Positions 38,051 to 47,930 of a DNA stretch of 64,000 nt are shown one piece after another (the first letter of the stretch is position 1; each line of letters begins with the position of its first letter). The DNA lies in the NCBI GenBank assembly GCA_963713805.1, contig CAVQNF010000030.1, positions 1 through 64,000 of the forward strand, written 5' to 3'. The stretch comes from GAS188 sp963713805 (lineage in GTDB: Bacteria; Pseudomonadota; Alphaproteobacteria; Rhizobiales; Beijerinckiaceae). The notes under the pieces were generated by a model. The model searched no databases. It was not told the origin of the DNA and saw only the letters and a program-made list of their open reading frames with translations. Made by a program: the position numbers and the translations under genes.

Positions 38051-38248
38051 ATGGCAATCGCGAGCGCTCCCCCTACTGCCCAACTTGTGCTCCAGCGTCC
38101 CATCGATCCGGCGCGCGACCATGTGCGCGGCGGCAACAAATCCAGCGGTGTGATCAGCGTCGTCGTCTACGGCGACTATCTCAGCCCCTGTTGCCGGCGT
38201 CTGCGGCTTGTGATCGCGCGGCAGCGGCGGGATCGCGGGGGCGTTTAG
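38051..38248 (+). pseudogene. truncated N-terminus of a DsbA/thioredoxin-domain protein
   Basis: 65 codons. LQRPIDPARDHVRGG followed by VISVVVYGDYLSPCCRRLR is the start of a thioredoxin_4/DsbA-like domain of the kind fused to or adjoining NhaA antiporters. The CxxC active site has become SPCC. The frame ends soon after, and a matching continuation (ARFWEMHDWLYEEEPP) appears about 290 bases downstream. Likely non-functional. Confidence 0.65.
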
Positions 38249-38475
38249 GGTGCTTGGGCATCGATCATCCTTGTTCGCCAGCGCCGAGCTGCGATTGCGG
38301 CCCATATGGCCTCGATCAGACCAAAGGGCCAAGCGCCTTGCAGGAATCCGTAAGCTGCTCCGAGGACACATGCCCCAGCAAAGGCCAGGATGAACCACGG
38401 GCTTCGATCTTCCAAGGCGTAGCATACCAACATGGCCGTGACGGCAAACAGACCGAAGAGTGTGAGCGCGTCCAT
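38245..38475 (-). CDS. small membrane protein, hypothetical
   Basis: 76 residues from the ATG at 38475. Helices at about 2-20 (ALTLFGLFAVTAMLVCYAL) and 28-45 (FILAFAGACVLGAAYGF), plus a shorter third segment, are followed by a basic end. I recall similar conserved hypothetical proteins in Bradyrhizobiaceae. It lies on the opposite strand between the two pieces of the thioredoxin/NhaA remnant and may have arrived with the rearrangement. Confidence 0.6.
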   Translation of the reverse strand: MDALTLFGLFAVTAMLVCYALEDRSPWFILAFAGACVLGAAYGFLQGAWPFGLIEAIWAAIAARRWRTRMIDAQAP

Positions 38476-38533
38476 TGGCCTAAGGATAGCTAGCAACACG
38501 CGCCGTCAAGATGCCTGAATTTCAAACGGACCC

Positions 38534-38791
38534 ACTGCCCGCTTTTGGGAGATGCACGATTGGCTCTACGAAGAGGAGCCGCCGCTCACCGACGCGCAGA
38601 TCCGTGAATTCGCGAACGCGAATTTGCCGGCGTCAGGCGGCCTCAACCTCCTCCTCGCGGCCGTCGCAGCGCTCATCTGCGCAAACACGCGGCGCGCCTC
38701 CAGCTATCGGATTTTCATCGAGTCCGCGTTCGGCATTGGCCCTCCGGGGAACCTTTTCTCCATGAACGTGGCCGCTTGGTTTTTGGACTGA
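38534..38791 (+). pseudogene. remnant joining a DsbA-like fragment to the N-terminus of Na+/H+ antiporter NhaA
   Basis: In one open frame, ARFWEMHDWLYEEEPP and LTDAQIREFAN (thioredoxin_4/DsbA helix region) pass directly into LPASGGLNLLLAAVAALICA, then SSYRIFIESAFGIGPPG and NVAAWFLD, which matches the first helix and loop of NhaA. The stop comes after about 55 antiporter residues of roughly 400. Internal deletions have fused two broken pieces. An ATG at 38552 could start a 79-residue product, but a functional antiporter is impossible. Confidence 0.65.
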
Positions 38792-38931
38792 AATTTTATC
38801 CTTGACGAAATTCTTTCCGCAGCCGTTGAGGGCTTCTTCAAGGGCACCGAGACCCGTAGCGCAATCTCAAGTATCGGCGTCATGCCGAGCGCGGCGGCCG
38901 AATCGGGTTGCCCCGCGCGCGACGACGCCCG

Positions 38932-40368
38932 CTACTTCACCGCCACTTCCTTCCCGTCCTGGCTCCAACGCGTATGGAACGAGCCTTCGGCATCTAAACG
39001 CCGGTAGGTGTGGGCACCAAAGTAGTCGCGCAGACCCTGGATCAGATTGGCAGGTCCACGTGAGCGGCGCAGCCCGTCGTAATAGCTGAGCGAGGACGAG
39101 AAAGCCGGCACGGCCACGCCATGCGCGACCGCCAGCGCGACGACGTGGCGCCAAGACTTCTCGGCTTGCTGCACGGCGTCCCGGAAATAATCCTGCAGCA
39201 GAAGGCTGGGAATCGCCCCGTCGGCCTTGTAGGCCTCTACGATCCGGTCGAGGAAGCGGGCGCGAATAATGCAGCCGCCGCGCCAGATCGTGGCAACCTC
39301 GCCGAGGCGCAGATCCCAGCCATATTCTTTCGAGGCGGCCGTCATCTGCTCGAAGCCTTGAGCATAGGCGACGATCTTGGAGGCGAAGAGCGCGTCGCGA
39401 ATCGCATCGATATCGGCCTGCTCGGGCTTGCGGACCGGCGTCTGATTGTGGGGTATCCTCTTCTCGGCCTCGATGCGCAGTGAACGTTGGCCCGAGAGGG
39501 CGCGGGCGTAGACGGCTTCGGTGATGCCGGTCAGGGGCACGCCGAGATCGAGCGCGTTGCGCGCCGTCCAGCGACCCGTGCCCTTCTGCTCGGCCTCGTC
39601 GATGATAACGTCGATCAGCGCCCCGCCGGTCTTCTCGTCGCGCTTTTTCAAGACGGCCGCCGTGATCTCGATCAGGTAGGAATCGAGGTGGCCGGTATTC
39701 CATTGCTCGAAGATTTTTGCGATCGCCGAGGCGTCGAGGCCGTAGACCGTCTTGAACAGGTCGTAGGCCTCGGTGATCAATTGCATATCGGCATATTCAA
39801 TGCCGTTATGCACCATCTTCACGAAATGCCCCGCTCCGCCGATGCCGATGTAAGTGCAGCATGGCGTGCCGTCGACCTGGGCCGCCATCTTGGTCACCAT
39901 GGGCTCGATGCGCGCATACGCATCCTTTTCGCCGCCGGGCATCATGCTCGGCCCTTCGAGCGCACCCTCCTCGCCCCCCGACACGCCCATGCCGATGAAG
40001 CGGATCTTCTTTTCCTTCAGGGAAGTGAAACGGCGGTCGGTGTCGGTGAAAAGCGAGTTGCCGCCGTCGATCACGATGTCGTCGGCCTCGAGATAGGGCA
40101 GAAGTTCATCGATCACGTCATCGACCGGCTTGCCGGCTTTCACCATGATGATGATCACGCGCGGCTTGGCCAATGCTCCCACGAACATCTTGAGGTCCTT
40201 GGTGGGCGTAAAGCGTCCCTCGTGACCGAACTGCGTGACGAGCTCATCGGTGCGACCGCCGTGCCGGTTGTAGAGCGCGACGCCGAAGCCCTTGCGCGCG
40301 GCGTTCCTGGCCAGATTGGCGCCCATGACCGCAAGGCCGAGCACACCGAGATCTGAAAGTTGTGTCAC
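38932..40368 (-). CDS. gnd: 6-phosphogluconate dehydrogenase (decarboxylating)
   Basis: Oxidative pentose-phosphate enzyme that makes ribulose-5-P, CO2 and NADPH; 478 residues, full length. Coenzyme motif GLAVMGANLARNAARKGF, catalytic region FIGMGVSGGEEGALEGPSMM, and the Lys/Asn site HFVKMVHNGIEYADMQ are intact. Its product can feed the phosphoketolase route upstream in the window through xylulose-5-P. No frameshift in 1.4 kb. Confidence 0.96.
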   Translation of the reverse strand: MTQLSDLGVLGLAVMGANLARNAARKGFGVALYNRHGGRTDELVTQFGHEGRFTPTKDLKMFVGALAKPRVIIIMVKAGKPVDDVIDELLPYLEADDIVIDGGNSLFTDTDRRFTSLKEKKIRFIGMGVSGGEEGALEGPSMMPGGEKDAYARIEPMVTKMAAQVDGTPCCTYIGIGGAGHFVKMVHNGIEYADMQLITEAYDLFKTVYGLDASAIAKIFEQWNTGHLDSYLIEITAAVLKKRDEKTGGALIDVIIDEAEQKGTGRWTARNALDLGVPLTGITEAVYARALSGQRSLRIEAEKRIPHNQTPVRKPEQADIDAIRDALFASKIVAYAQGFEQMTAASKEYGWDLRLGEVATIWRGGCIIRARFLDRIVEAYKADGAIPSLLLQDYFRDAVQQAEKSWRHVVALAVAHGVAVPAFSSSLSYYDGLRRSRGPANLIQGLRDYFGAHTYRRLDAEGSFHTRWSQDGKEVAVK

Positions 40369-40772
40369 GTGTCAGTCCTCCGTCCGTCCTTCGGAACATG
40401 GGATACGCCTTTGGCATATCCACCCTCATGGCGGAAGCTTAGGCCGACGGCGAAGAGGGTCCGCTGCGAACCCGTCGCGAGGCATTTTAAGAGGATCGGC
40501 GTAGACTGTGAAGAAAGGACATCAAGGAGGGATCACCTTCGTGCCACGAACTCAGGTGTTCAAAGGCGGACCAAGGAGCGCTGGAATGAACTCATCCAAG
40601 CGCCGTGCTCAAAGCGTCGGCCTCAACGATCTCGAGCGGCACGCGCGACTTTCTCTCACGAGAGAAGTGACGCCCGGCTGGTCGAACCTGCCCGGGTCGC
40701 CGCGATGGGCCGCATCGTTGGCCGTCACGATTTCGCCCGCCGCTACCGCTCCAGGCTTCCCGGGTACCTCAT
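40369..40772. other. intergenic, no gene recognised
   Basis: About 400 bases between the divergent gnd and lytic transglycosylase genes. Open frames here carry no motif. Promoters for both genes should be here; none was assigned. Confidence 0.45.
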
Positions 40773-42018
40773 TTGACGATCTCCACGACTTCCCTGAAGC
40801 GGGCGCTGCGATCGCTATGGCTCGGGGCGGTCCTTGTCATGTCAGGTGGTTTACGATCCCGGGATTTGGAGCGCAGCGGCGCAGCCCAGCTCCACGGCCA
40901 ACAGTGCGAACTTCGAAGCCTTCCTGCAGGAATTATGGCCCGAGGCCGAACGCAAAGGCGTGACACGCTCAACCTTTGATCAGGCCTTCGCCGGCGTCAC
41001 TCCCGACCCGCGCGTCATCGCGCTGACGCGCAATCAGCCGGAGTACGGCAAACCGGTTGGAACATACATCGAAACCATGGCTTCCCAGGCACGCATCGAC
41101 GCGGGCCTCCGCCAAGCCACTCAGCAATCCGCCATCCTCGACTCGGTCGAGCAGAGATTCGGCGTCGACCGTTGGCTCATCTTGGCCATTTGGGGCATCG
41201 AGACGTCATTCGGCGTCGAACCGATCCGCTGGGACGTCATCAGATCACTGTCGACATTCGCGCAGGCCCACTATCGTGACCCCTTTTTCCGCGATGAACT
41301 CATCGCAGCGTTGAAGATTTTGCAGGACGGCCATCTCTCGCGCGACCAGATGCTCGGTTCATGGGCGGGCGCAATGGGCCAGCCGCAATTCATGCCCTCG
41401 ACCTACATTAAATTTGCCGTCGCTTTTTCCGGCAATGGCCAGCCGAATATCTGGACGAGCGTTCCCGATGTACTTGCCTCGATGGCCAATTACCTCAACA
41501 AGGCGGGCTGGAAACCCGGGCTGCCCTGGGGCTTCGAGGTCGTGGTGCCATCGAATTTCGACTATCGCCGCAGCCGCGCTTCGTTCCAGGAATGGGCCAA
41601 TCTCGGGGTCATGCGCGCCGATGGCGGCGCTTACCCGCCGACCGGGGACGCGATCCTCTTCTTTCCGAGCTGCGCGTCGGGGCCGGCCTTTCTGGTCACC
41701 GAAAACTTCATTGCCATCAAGCGTTACAATAATTCGGACGTGTATGCCCTGGCGGCAGGCCAACTGGCGAACCGAATGCGTGGTGAAGGGCCAATTCGCG
41801 CGTCCTGGCCGCCGACAGACCGCCAGCTGACCCTAGCCGAAAGAATAGGCTTGCAGCAGAAACTGGCCGCGCTCGGCTACGATGTTCATGATTTCCAGGG
41901 ACGTTTCGATTTCGATCTCAGGGATTCGATACGAGACGTCCAAGCCAAGCTTGGATTCTTAACCGACGGCTGTCCGACGGCCGCTCTGCTTGATCGCCTC
42001 GGTGTGACCGCGCAGTGA
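40773..42018 (+). CDS. lytic murein transglycosylase (MltB-like) with peptidoglycan-binding domain, one frameshift
   Basis: Periplasmic muramidase that cleaves peptidoglycan to 1,6-anhydro products, about 414 residues. A TTG at 40773 gives a signal peptide (LKRALRSLWLGAVLVMSGG). The frame shifts near 40855-40880 into the mature enzyme (NFEAFLQELWPEAERKG). The catalytic Glu is in WGIETSFGVEPIRWD, and AGAMGQPQFMPSTY is a family block. Residues after about 345 form a PG_binding_1 domain (LQQKLAALGYDVHDFQGRFD). The gene stands alone. Confidence 0.88.
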
Positions 42019-42179
42019 GCTCAAAGTGTCCCGCGTTTGGGCGCCGAGTCTCGCCTAACCGGGCCCCGTCGGCGGCTGTCGCTCCCGGATGGCCATTCCA
42101 TTTGATCCAACGCTCATGGCGGCAGCAGCACTCTTGCCGAGTGGGTCCCATCCATGACCTTGATGTGCCGGTCTTGTGC

Positions 42180-44238
42180 CTATCGCCACATGGCGCGCAT
42201 TCGGGCTGCAACATCGACGCGCAGCTCTTGCACAGGTGCGCGCGCCGCGGCGCCTTGCACCGCAAGCGGCCAGCTTCTGCGCTCGAACAGATGTAGCAAC
42301 GTCCTCGGAACGAAGCGCGTGCGCGAGGCAAAGACGTGGCGATCGCCCTGAGGGTGCTGGCCATGGGTATAGAAACGCTGCGGCGTGATGAGATGAAGCT
42401 CATCTTTTGCCCGGGTCATCGCAACATAAAGAAGGCGCCGTTCCTCCGCGAGCTCGGTTGCACTCCTCGTCGCGAGGTCCGAGGGAATGCACCCGTCAAC
42501 GGCGTTCAGGACGTAAACGGATTTCCACTCCTGGCCCTTGGCGGAGTGGATGGTCGAGAGAATAAGATAGTCCTCATCAAGCAGCGGTGCGCCCGCCTCA
42601 TTGCTGGTCGCATCTGGCGGATCGAGCGTGAGCTCGGTCAAGAAACGCTCGCGCGACGGATAGCTGCTGGCGATTTGCTCGAGCTGGACGAGGTCCTCGC
42701 GTCGCGTGACCGCATCCTCATAGATCGCGCTCGAGGAGCGGCTCGTACCATTCACGCGCCTGGGCGATCTCGGCGGGCCATGGCGTTTGTCGTGCGCCGA
42801 GGCTTACGATGATGTCGATGAAATCGTGCCAGCGCGCGCCGCAGCGTCGTGGCGGCTCGGTTTCGGTGAGCGCGTCGATAGGCTGAGCGCTCGCGGCCAT
42901 CTGGTCCAGCACGCCCTGCGCCGATTTTGGTCCAACGCCCGGCAACAGCAGCATCAGGCGATAGCCGGCGACCCGGTCGCGCGGGTTCTCCGCGAAGCGC
43001 AGCAATGCCAACAGATCCTTGACGTGCGAAGCGTCGAGGAATTTGAGGCCGCCGTATTTCCGGAACGGGATGTTACGCCGGGTCAGTTCCACTTCGAGCG
43101 GCCCGCTGTGATGGGAAGCCCGGAAGAGCACGGCCTGTTGTTTCAACATCAACCCGCCTTCGCGACCCTCGAGAACACGTTCGACGATGTAGCGCGCCTG
43201 ATGCGTCTCGTCGGGTACCGTCACGAGACTTGGCCGTTCTCCCTTGGCGCGGTCCGTCCAGAGATTCTTGGTGAATCGCTCTGCTGCGAGCTCGATCACG
43301 CCATTGGCCGCGCCGAGGATCGCTTGCGTCGAACGGTAATTCTGGTCAAGCGTGACGACGGTGGCCGCCGGCGTGAATTGGCCGGGAAAATCCAGGATGT
43401 TTCGGACGGTGGCCGCGCGGAAGGAATAGATTGCCTGCGCATCGTCGCCGACGACAGTCAGGCCTTTGCCGTCGGGCTTCAAGCACGACAGGATCGAGGC
43501 CTGAATGCGATTCGTGTCCTGGTATTCATCCACGAGCACATGATCGAAGCGGGCTCCAATTTCGCTACTCATGCTACGATCGGTCATCATCTGCGCCCAG
43601 TAGAGCAGAAGGTCGTCATAATCGAGCACGTTCTGGCGCTGCTTCGTCTCGACATAGCCTTGAAACAACTCCTTGAGCTCCTCCCCCCAAGCCGAGCACC
43701 ACGGGAAGTGGGCTGGAATGACCTCCTCGATTGGCGTTTGCGAATTCACGCAACGCGAATAGATCGAGAGACAGGTTCCCTTCAGAGGGAATTGCTCGTC
43801 CGTGCCGGAAAAGCCGAGATCGTTTCGGACAAGATTCATGAGGTCGGCCGAATCCTGCCGGTCATGGATGGTGAAACTGGGATTGAGGCCGATCGCACCC
43901 GCGTGTTCGCGCAGCAAGCGCGCGCCGATTCCGTGGAATGTACCGGCCCATTCAAGTGACGCCGTCATCGCTTCGGCCGCGGCCCCCATCACGCGGCGAG
44001 CAACACGCTCGACGCGCCCGATCATCTCCGCCGCGGCGCGGCGTGAAAAGGTCAGCAGCAACACACGGCTTGGGTCGACACCATTCGCGAGCAGATGCGC
44101 GACGCGGTGAGCGAGCGTGTCGGTCTTGCCTGAGCCGGCACCGGCGATGACCAGCAGCGGCAGGACCTCGCCGCACAAGCCATGCTCCACTGCTTTTCGC
44201 TGCTGGGCGTTCAGCTTCTCGAGATAGGCGAGGGTCAT
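42180..44238 (-). CDS. UvrD/Rep-type superfamily 1 DNA helicase, one frameshift
   Basis: ATP-dependent helicase of about 686 residues. Motif I GAGSGKTDTLAHR, motif II VLVDEYQDTNRIQ, motif III GDDAQAIYSFRAAT, motif IV LDQNYRST, motif V LSTIHSAKGQEWKSV and motif VI YVAMTRAKDEL are all present. The frame shifts near 42725, between YEPLLERD and YEDAVTRRED. It is shorter than UvrD (about 720) and fits the alphaproteobacterial ATP-dependent helicase group. It stands alone. Confidence 0.9.
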
Positions 44239-44408
44239 TTTTGCGAATCAGCTCTGAAAGTTGCGATCAACAGAGCATGATTCACGTTTCGTTCGCAAGG
44301 ATATGGGACGACTATAACCTTGACAAAGCAGGCCGCTAGATCTCGGGCGGGTGCCGACAGGCCGGCGCTTTCCCTTCGGAGCCCTCGCCCGAGAGTTCGA
44401 AAAAACAA

Positions 44409-44656
44409 TCAATAATGATATCGACATTGGGCGATATCGAGTTGCTGGTTCTCGCCCTTTCCTGAGAGGAAGACAGGCGGTGTTCGCGTGATGCGCGACC
44501 ACCAGCCTTGAAGGGAGGACTCCGGTTCCCGAGCCCCTTAAATGGATTGCGTTTAATGTCTTTGACGAGGCGATTGATAGTATCGAGGACCCTCTCGTCC
44601 TCTTTTTGCCGTTGAACATATTCTTCCCAAGCTTCTTCCGTCCAGGCAGTGATCAT
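44409..44656 (-). CDS. yoeB: YoeB-family mRNA interferase toxin, frameshifted
   Basis: Ribosome-dependent mRNase toxin. The start MITAWTEEAWEEYVQRQKED and VKDIKRNPFKGLG are clear YoeB. The middle (GWWSRIT, REHRL) and the end (LSGKGENQQLDIAQCRYHY, stop at 44409-44411) are all present but in different frames, needing at least two single-base corrections. As read, the toxin is inactive. Its ATG overlaps the antitoxin stop in ATGA. Confidence 0.85.
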
Positions 44657-44934
44657 GCGGATGCCAAATCCACCCCCGCTGGCTCGATCAGTTCATGCTC
44701 GGCCAGTTTGCCGTCATCCGCCCCCTTAAAAGAGCGCAAGAGGCGCGCAGCATTAGCGGGGCTCTTTAGGAGATGAACAGTCTCCATCAGGCCCTCGTAC
44801 TCCTCCTCCTCCGCGAGGAGGACCACAGTGCGAGCGTTCTGGCGAGTGACAAAGAGAGGCGCGTGATCGTCGCATACCTTTTCCATGTAGGAGGCGAGCT
44901 TGCTACGCAGCTCAGTGTAAGAAACATGTGCCAT
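44653..44934 (-). CDS. yefM: YefM-family antitoxin
   Basis: Phd/YefM antitoxin, 93 residues, intact. The DNA-binding N-terminal domain MAHVSYTELRSKLASYMEK is followed by LFVTRQNARTVVLLAEEEE and a C-terminal toxin-neutralising tail. It precedes and is translationally coupled to yoeB. Such pairs usually autorepress their own promoter. The ATG follows GGGAGAG. Confidence 0.9.
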   Translation of the reverse strand: MAHVSYTELRSKLASYMEKVCDDHAPLFVTRQNARTVVLLAEEEEYEGLMETVHLLKSPANAARLLRSFKGADDGKLAEHELIEPAGVDLASA

Positions 44935-45022
44935 GGTGCTCTCCCACCCCGCCGCTGTTACAGGTGTTTTTCGGAACAGTGCTGGTATACCCCCTTCATG
45001 CCGCGCTTGAAAACGGAGAAAC

Positions 45023-45303
45023 GTGACGCCGGGCGACATCGCACTGTTGGCGCTGTTCGGGGTCGCCCAGATGGGCCAGGCTTCCTCATGTTCACCGCCG
45101 GGGTCCGCCCCATCCCGGCCGCCGATGCCGAAGAGATCACGATGCTCGAAGGTCATTGCGGCGCCGATCCGGGCGTGGCTCGCTTTCAGTAAGAATCCGG
45201 GGACGCGCGCGGTGGTCGGCGGTGCTATTGTCCTCGCCGGGGTCATCGCCCGCACCCATTTCGCGAAGCGTGCGATGGGCGCGGGGTGCGTGAGGAGATC
45301 ACG
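45023..45303 (+). pseudogene. C-terminal remnant of an EamA/DMT-family exporter
   Basis: Three frames together spell the end of an EamA permease: DIALLALFGVAQMG, then GFLMFTAGVRPIPAADAEEI, then VIAAPIRAWLAFSKNPGT and VVGGAIVLAGVIART. Only about 90 of roughly 300 residues remain, and the rest is missing up to the yefM promoter region. The truncation looks like real decay; the internal shifts may be errors. It may once have belonged to the dehydrogenase/oxidase pair downstream. Confidence 0.6.
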
Positions 45304-46257
45304 ATGGCCGGACAATCGATAGCGGTGATCGGCAATGGCATCATCGGCCACGGCATCGCCGAGGTGTTCGCAGGGGCTGGCTGGCGCGTGACGCTGATCG
45401 GGCGCAACGCCGCGAGTTTCGACGCCGCGCTCGCGAAAATTGGAACGAGCCTGGCGATGTTCGTGGCCCATGGGCTGGTCAGCGAAGCGCAACGCGCGGC
45501 GGCGCTCACGCGGGTCACGACGACGACGCGGCTCGAGGCAGCGGTCGGCGCCGATCTCGTTATCGAGGCGGTACCCGAGGACATGGCGCTGAAGCGCGCA
45601 ATCTTCGGTCGGCTCGACACGATCTGCGGCCCCGATGCCGTGCTCGCTTCCTCGAGCGGCCATTTGGTCAGCGAGCTCGTTGGCGAGGTCCGCGCGCGCG
45701 ACCGGGTCGTGGCGGCCCATTTCTGGTACCCACCGCAACTCATCCCGCTGGTCGAGGTCTGCGGCGGTCCAGAGACGTCGTCGGCCGTGGTGGCCCGGAC
45801 GTGCGAGATCCTGCGGGCGGTCGGCAAGGAGCCGGTGGTGATCGACAAGGAGGTGCCGGGCTTCATCGGCAACCGCATCCAGTTCGCGGCGCTGCGCGAG
45901 GCGTGGGCCCTGTGGGCGGCGGGCGTCGCCTCCGCCGAGGCGATCGATGCCGTGGTGCGCAACTCGATCGGCCGTCGCCTCGGTGTGACGGGGCCGCTCG
46001 AATCCGCCGATGTCGGCGGCCTCGACACAATGGTTGCCTTCGCCCGCTTCCTCCAGCCCAGCCTCGATTCCGCGCCGCAGCCACCGCCGGTGCTCGACCA
46101 GCTCGTCGCGGGCGGGCATCGCGGCCTGCCGAGCGGGCGCGGCGTCTACGACTGGTCGCGGCGTGACGGCGCAAGCCTGCTCGAGGCGCGCCGCGAAGAG
46201 CTGATCCGCTGGCTCAAGGCTGACCGCGCGTCGCGCGGCACGCCGGCGCGCTCATGA
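45304..46257 (+). CDS. 3-hydroxyacyl-CoA-dehydrogenase-family NAD-binding protein
   Basis: 317 residues. NAD loop AVIGNGIIGHGIAEVFAGAG, DLVIEAVPEDMALKRAIF, SSSGHLVSELV, and the His region VVAAHFWYPPQLIPLVEVC. The C-terminal 3HCDH domain includes EVPGFIGNRIQFAALREAW. Family members of this size include 3-hydroxybutyryl-CoA, carnitine and L-gulonate dehydrogenases. AGGAG six bases upstream fixes the ATG at 45304. It overlaps the next gene in ATGA. Confidence 0.87.
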   Translation: MAGQSIAVIGNGIIGHGIAEVFAGAGWRVTLIGRNAASFDAALAKIGTSLAMFVAHGLVSEAQRAAALTRVTTTTRLEAAVGADLVIEAVPEDMALKRAIFGRLDTICGPDAVLASSSGHLVSELVGEVRARDRVVAAHFWYPPQLIPLVEVCGGPETSSAVVARTCEILRAVGKEPVVIDKEVPGFIGNRIQFAALREAWALWAAGVASAEAIDAVVRNSIGRRLGVTGPLESADVGGLDTMVAFARFLQPSLDSAPQPPPVLDQLVAGGHRGLPSGRGVYDWSRRDGASLLEARREELIRWLKADRASRGTPARS

Positions 46258-47567
46258 CGCACGACGTAACCGCCTTCGCACCCGGCTTCAAGGAGACGCC
46301 GTATTGGTGGGAGGCGGCGCCGCCGCTCGACCTTCCGCCACCGCCCGTGCCGGCGTCGATCGACGTGGCGATCGTCGGCGCCGGCATCACCGGGCTGAAC
46401 GCCGCGCTGGTCTTGGCGCGGGCGGGGCGCAGCGTTGCCGTGTTCGACGCCGGCGATCTCGGGCAAGGCGCCAGCTCGCGCAACGCCGGCTATCTCGGAC
46501 GCACCCTCAAACACGGCTTTGGCGACTTGCAGCGCCGCCACGGCACCGAACATGCGATCGCCGTGTATCGCGAGATGCAGGCGGCCTTCGATTCGGTCGT
46601 GGAGCGCCTCCAGACCGATGAGATCGACGCCGCCTTCAAGCGTTGCGGGCGTTTCATCATGACGCGTTCGCCCCGGCAACACGAGGCTCTCGCAGCCGAG
46701 CTCGAGCTCAGACGAAAATATCTCGGCGAAGAATTCGCCATGGTGCCCCGAGCATCGGTGCATGAGGAGATCGCGACCGACCGGTTCTGCGGCGGAGCGG
46801 TCATTCCGGATCTCGGCGCGATCCATCCCGGCCTCTACCAGCGCGGCCTCCTCGAGCGGGCGAGGGCGGCAGGGGTGACGCTGATCGGCCATACGCCCGT
46901 CGAGCGGCTCGGCCGCGCCGAGACGGCGAACGGGTTTGTGCTGGCGTCCTCGCGAGGCGCCATCAAGGCGCGGGATGTCCTCCTCGCGACCAATGGATAT
47001 ACCGGTCCCCTCCTCCCATGGCTGCGGCGGCGCGTCATCCCGTTCGATGCCTATATGATCGCGACCGAGCCGATCGCGCCGGAAATCATGAGCCGCCTCC
47101 TGCCGAGCGACCGGACGTATCTCGATTATGTGCACAACATCGATTTCATGCGCCGCTCGCCCGACGGCACGCGGATCCTGTTCGGCGGCCGCACCGGCAG
47201 CCGCTTCACCGGTCCGCGGGCGAAGGCGCTGGAGCTGCGTGCGCGAGCGTCCCGCATCATCCCGGAAATCGGCGTGATGAAGCTGAGCCATGCCTGGACT
47301 GGACGCTGCGCGGCCAGCTTCGATCTCTTTCCTCATCTCGGGACCGAAGCCGGCATCCACTACGCCGGAGGCTACTGCTTTGCCGGAGTGCCGATGGGGA
47401 CCTATCTCGGCAGAAAGGCAGCGCAGCGAATTCTCGGGTTGCCGGAGGGCAGGACGGTGTTCGCAGAACGGTCTTTCCCGAGCGCGCCGCTATACTCGGG
47501 CAATCCATGGTTCGTGCCTTACGCGATGGCCTGGTACGATTGGCGCGACCGGCGCGACAGCCGGTAG
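46254..47567 (+). CDS. FAD-dependent oxidoreductase of the DAO family
   Basis: 437 residues, resembling gamma-glutamylputrescine oxidase and sarcosine- or glycine-type amine oxidases. FAD loop VAIVGAGITGLNAALVLARA with GASSRNAGYLGRTL (near residues 40-85). The C-terminal half has the FAD contact region and GGYCFAGVPMGTYLGRKAA. Co-translated with the 3HCDH-like gene, suggesting oxidation of an amine-bearing hydroxy acid (inference). The frame is intact. Confidence 0.86.
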   Translation: MTHDVTAFAPGFKETPYWWEAAPPLDLPPPPVPASIDVAIVGAGITGLNAALVLARAGRSVAVFDAGDLGQGASSRNAGYLGRTLKHGFGDLQRRHGTEHAIAVYREMQAAFDSVVERLQTDEIDAAFKRCGRFIMTRSPRQHEALAAELELRRKYLGEEFAMVPRASVHEEIATDRFCGGAVIPDLGAIHPGLYQRGLLERARAAGVTLIGHTPVERLGRAETANGFVLASSRGAIKARDVLLATNGYTGPLLPWLRRRVIPFDAYMIATEPIAPEIMSRLLPSDRTYLDYVHNIDFMRRSPDGTRILFGGRTGSRFTGPRAKALELRARASRIIPEIGVMKLSHAWTGRCAASFDLFPHLGTEAGIHYAGGYCFAGVPMGTYLGRKAAQRILGLPEGRTVFAERSFPSAPLYSGNPWFVPYAMAWYDWRDRRDSR

Positions 47568-47930
47568 CGCCAGGGGAGGTCCGCCAAGACAATGCTCAGG
47601 GGCGAGCGTGCATGAACCCTAACGTGGCTGGAAAAAGACAGGGCAAGGATTCACGTGGCAATCGGCGCGGCCGCGGTCGTGATCAAAGGCGCGAGGGCGA
47701 CGCGCGACTGTTGGCGCGCAGCTTGGCGCACGAGGTGTAAGACCCCGCCGCCCCGACCGCGGTCCAAAGCGGCGTTTCGGCCGAAGCTCGAAACTGCCGA
47801 TCTCATCGGTTCGGCGGCTCCAGGCCAAGCCGCAGCCTGATGGGTGCGGCGTCACCTTCGCGCGATCCCCACGTTCCGTAACTCGAGACAATGCGAGTCC
47901 GATGTAGGATGCAGGAAACATCTTCGGCGC
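47568..47930. other. intergenic, no gene recognised
   Basis: About 360 bases between convergent genes. Short frames lack motifs, and I see no strong terminator hairpin. Confidence 0.45.

Noticed and set aside
40521..40540. Sequence aaggagggatcacctt similar to the 16S rRNA 3' end
   Set aside because: Only about ten bases match and no rRNA-like sequence precedes it; chance.
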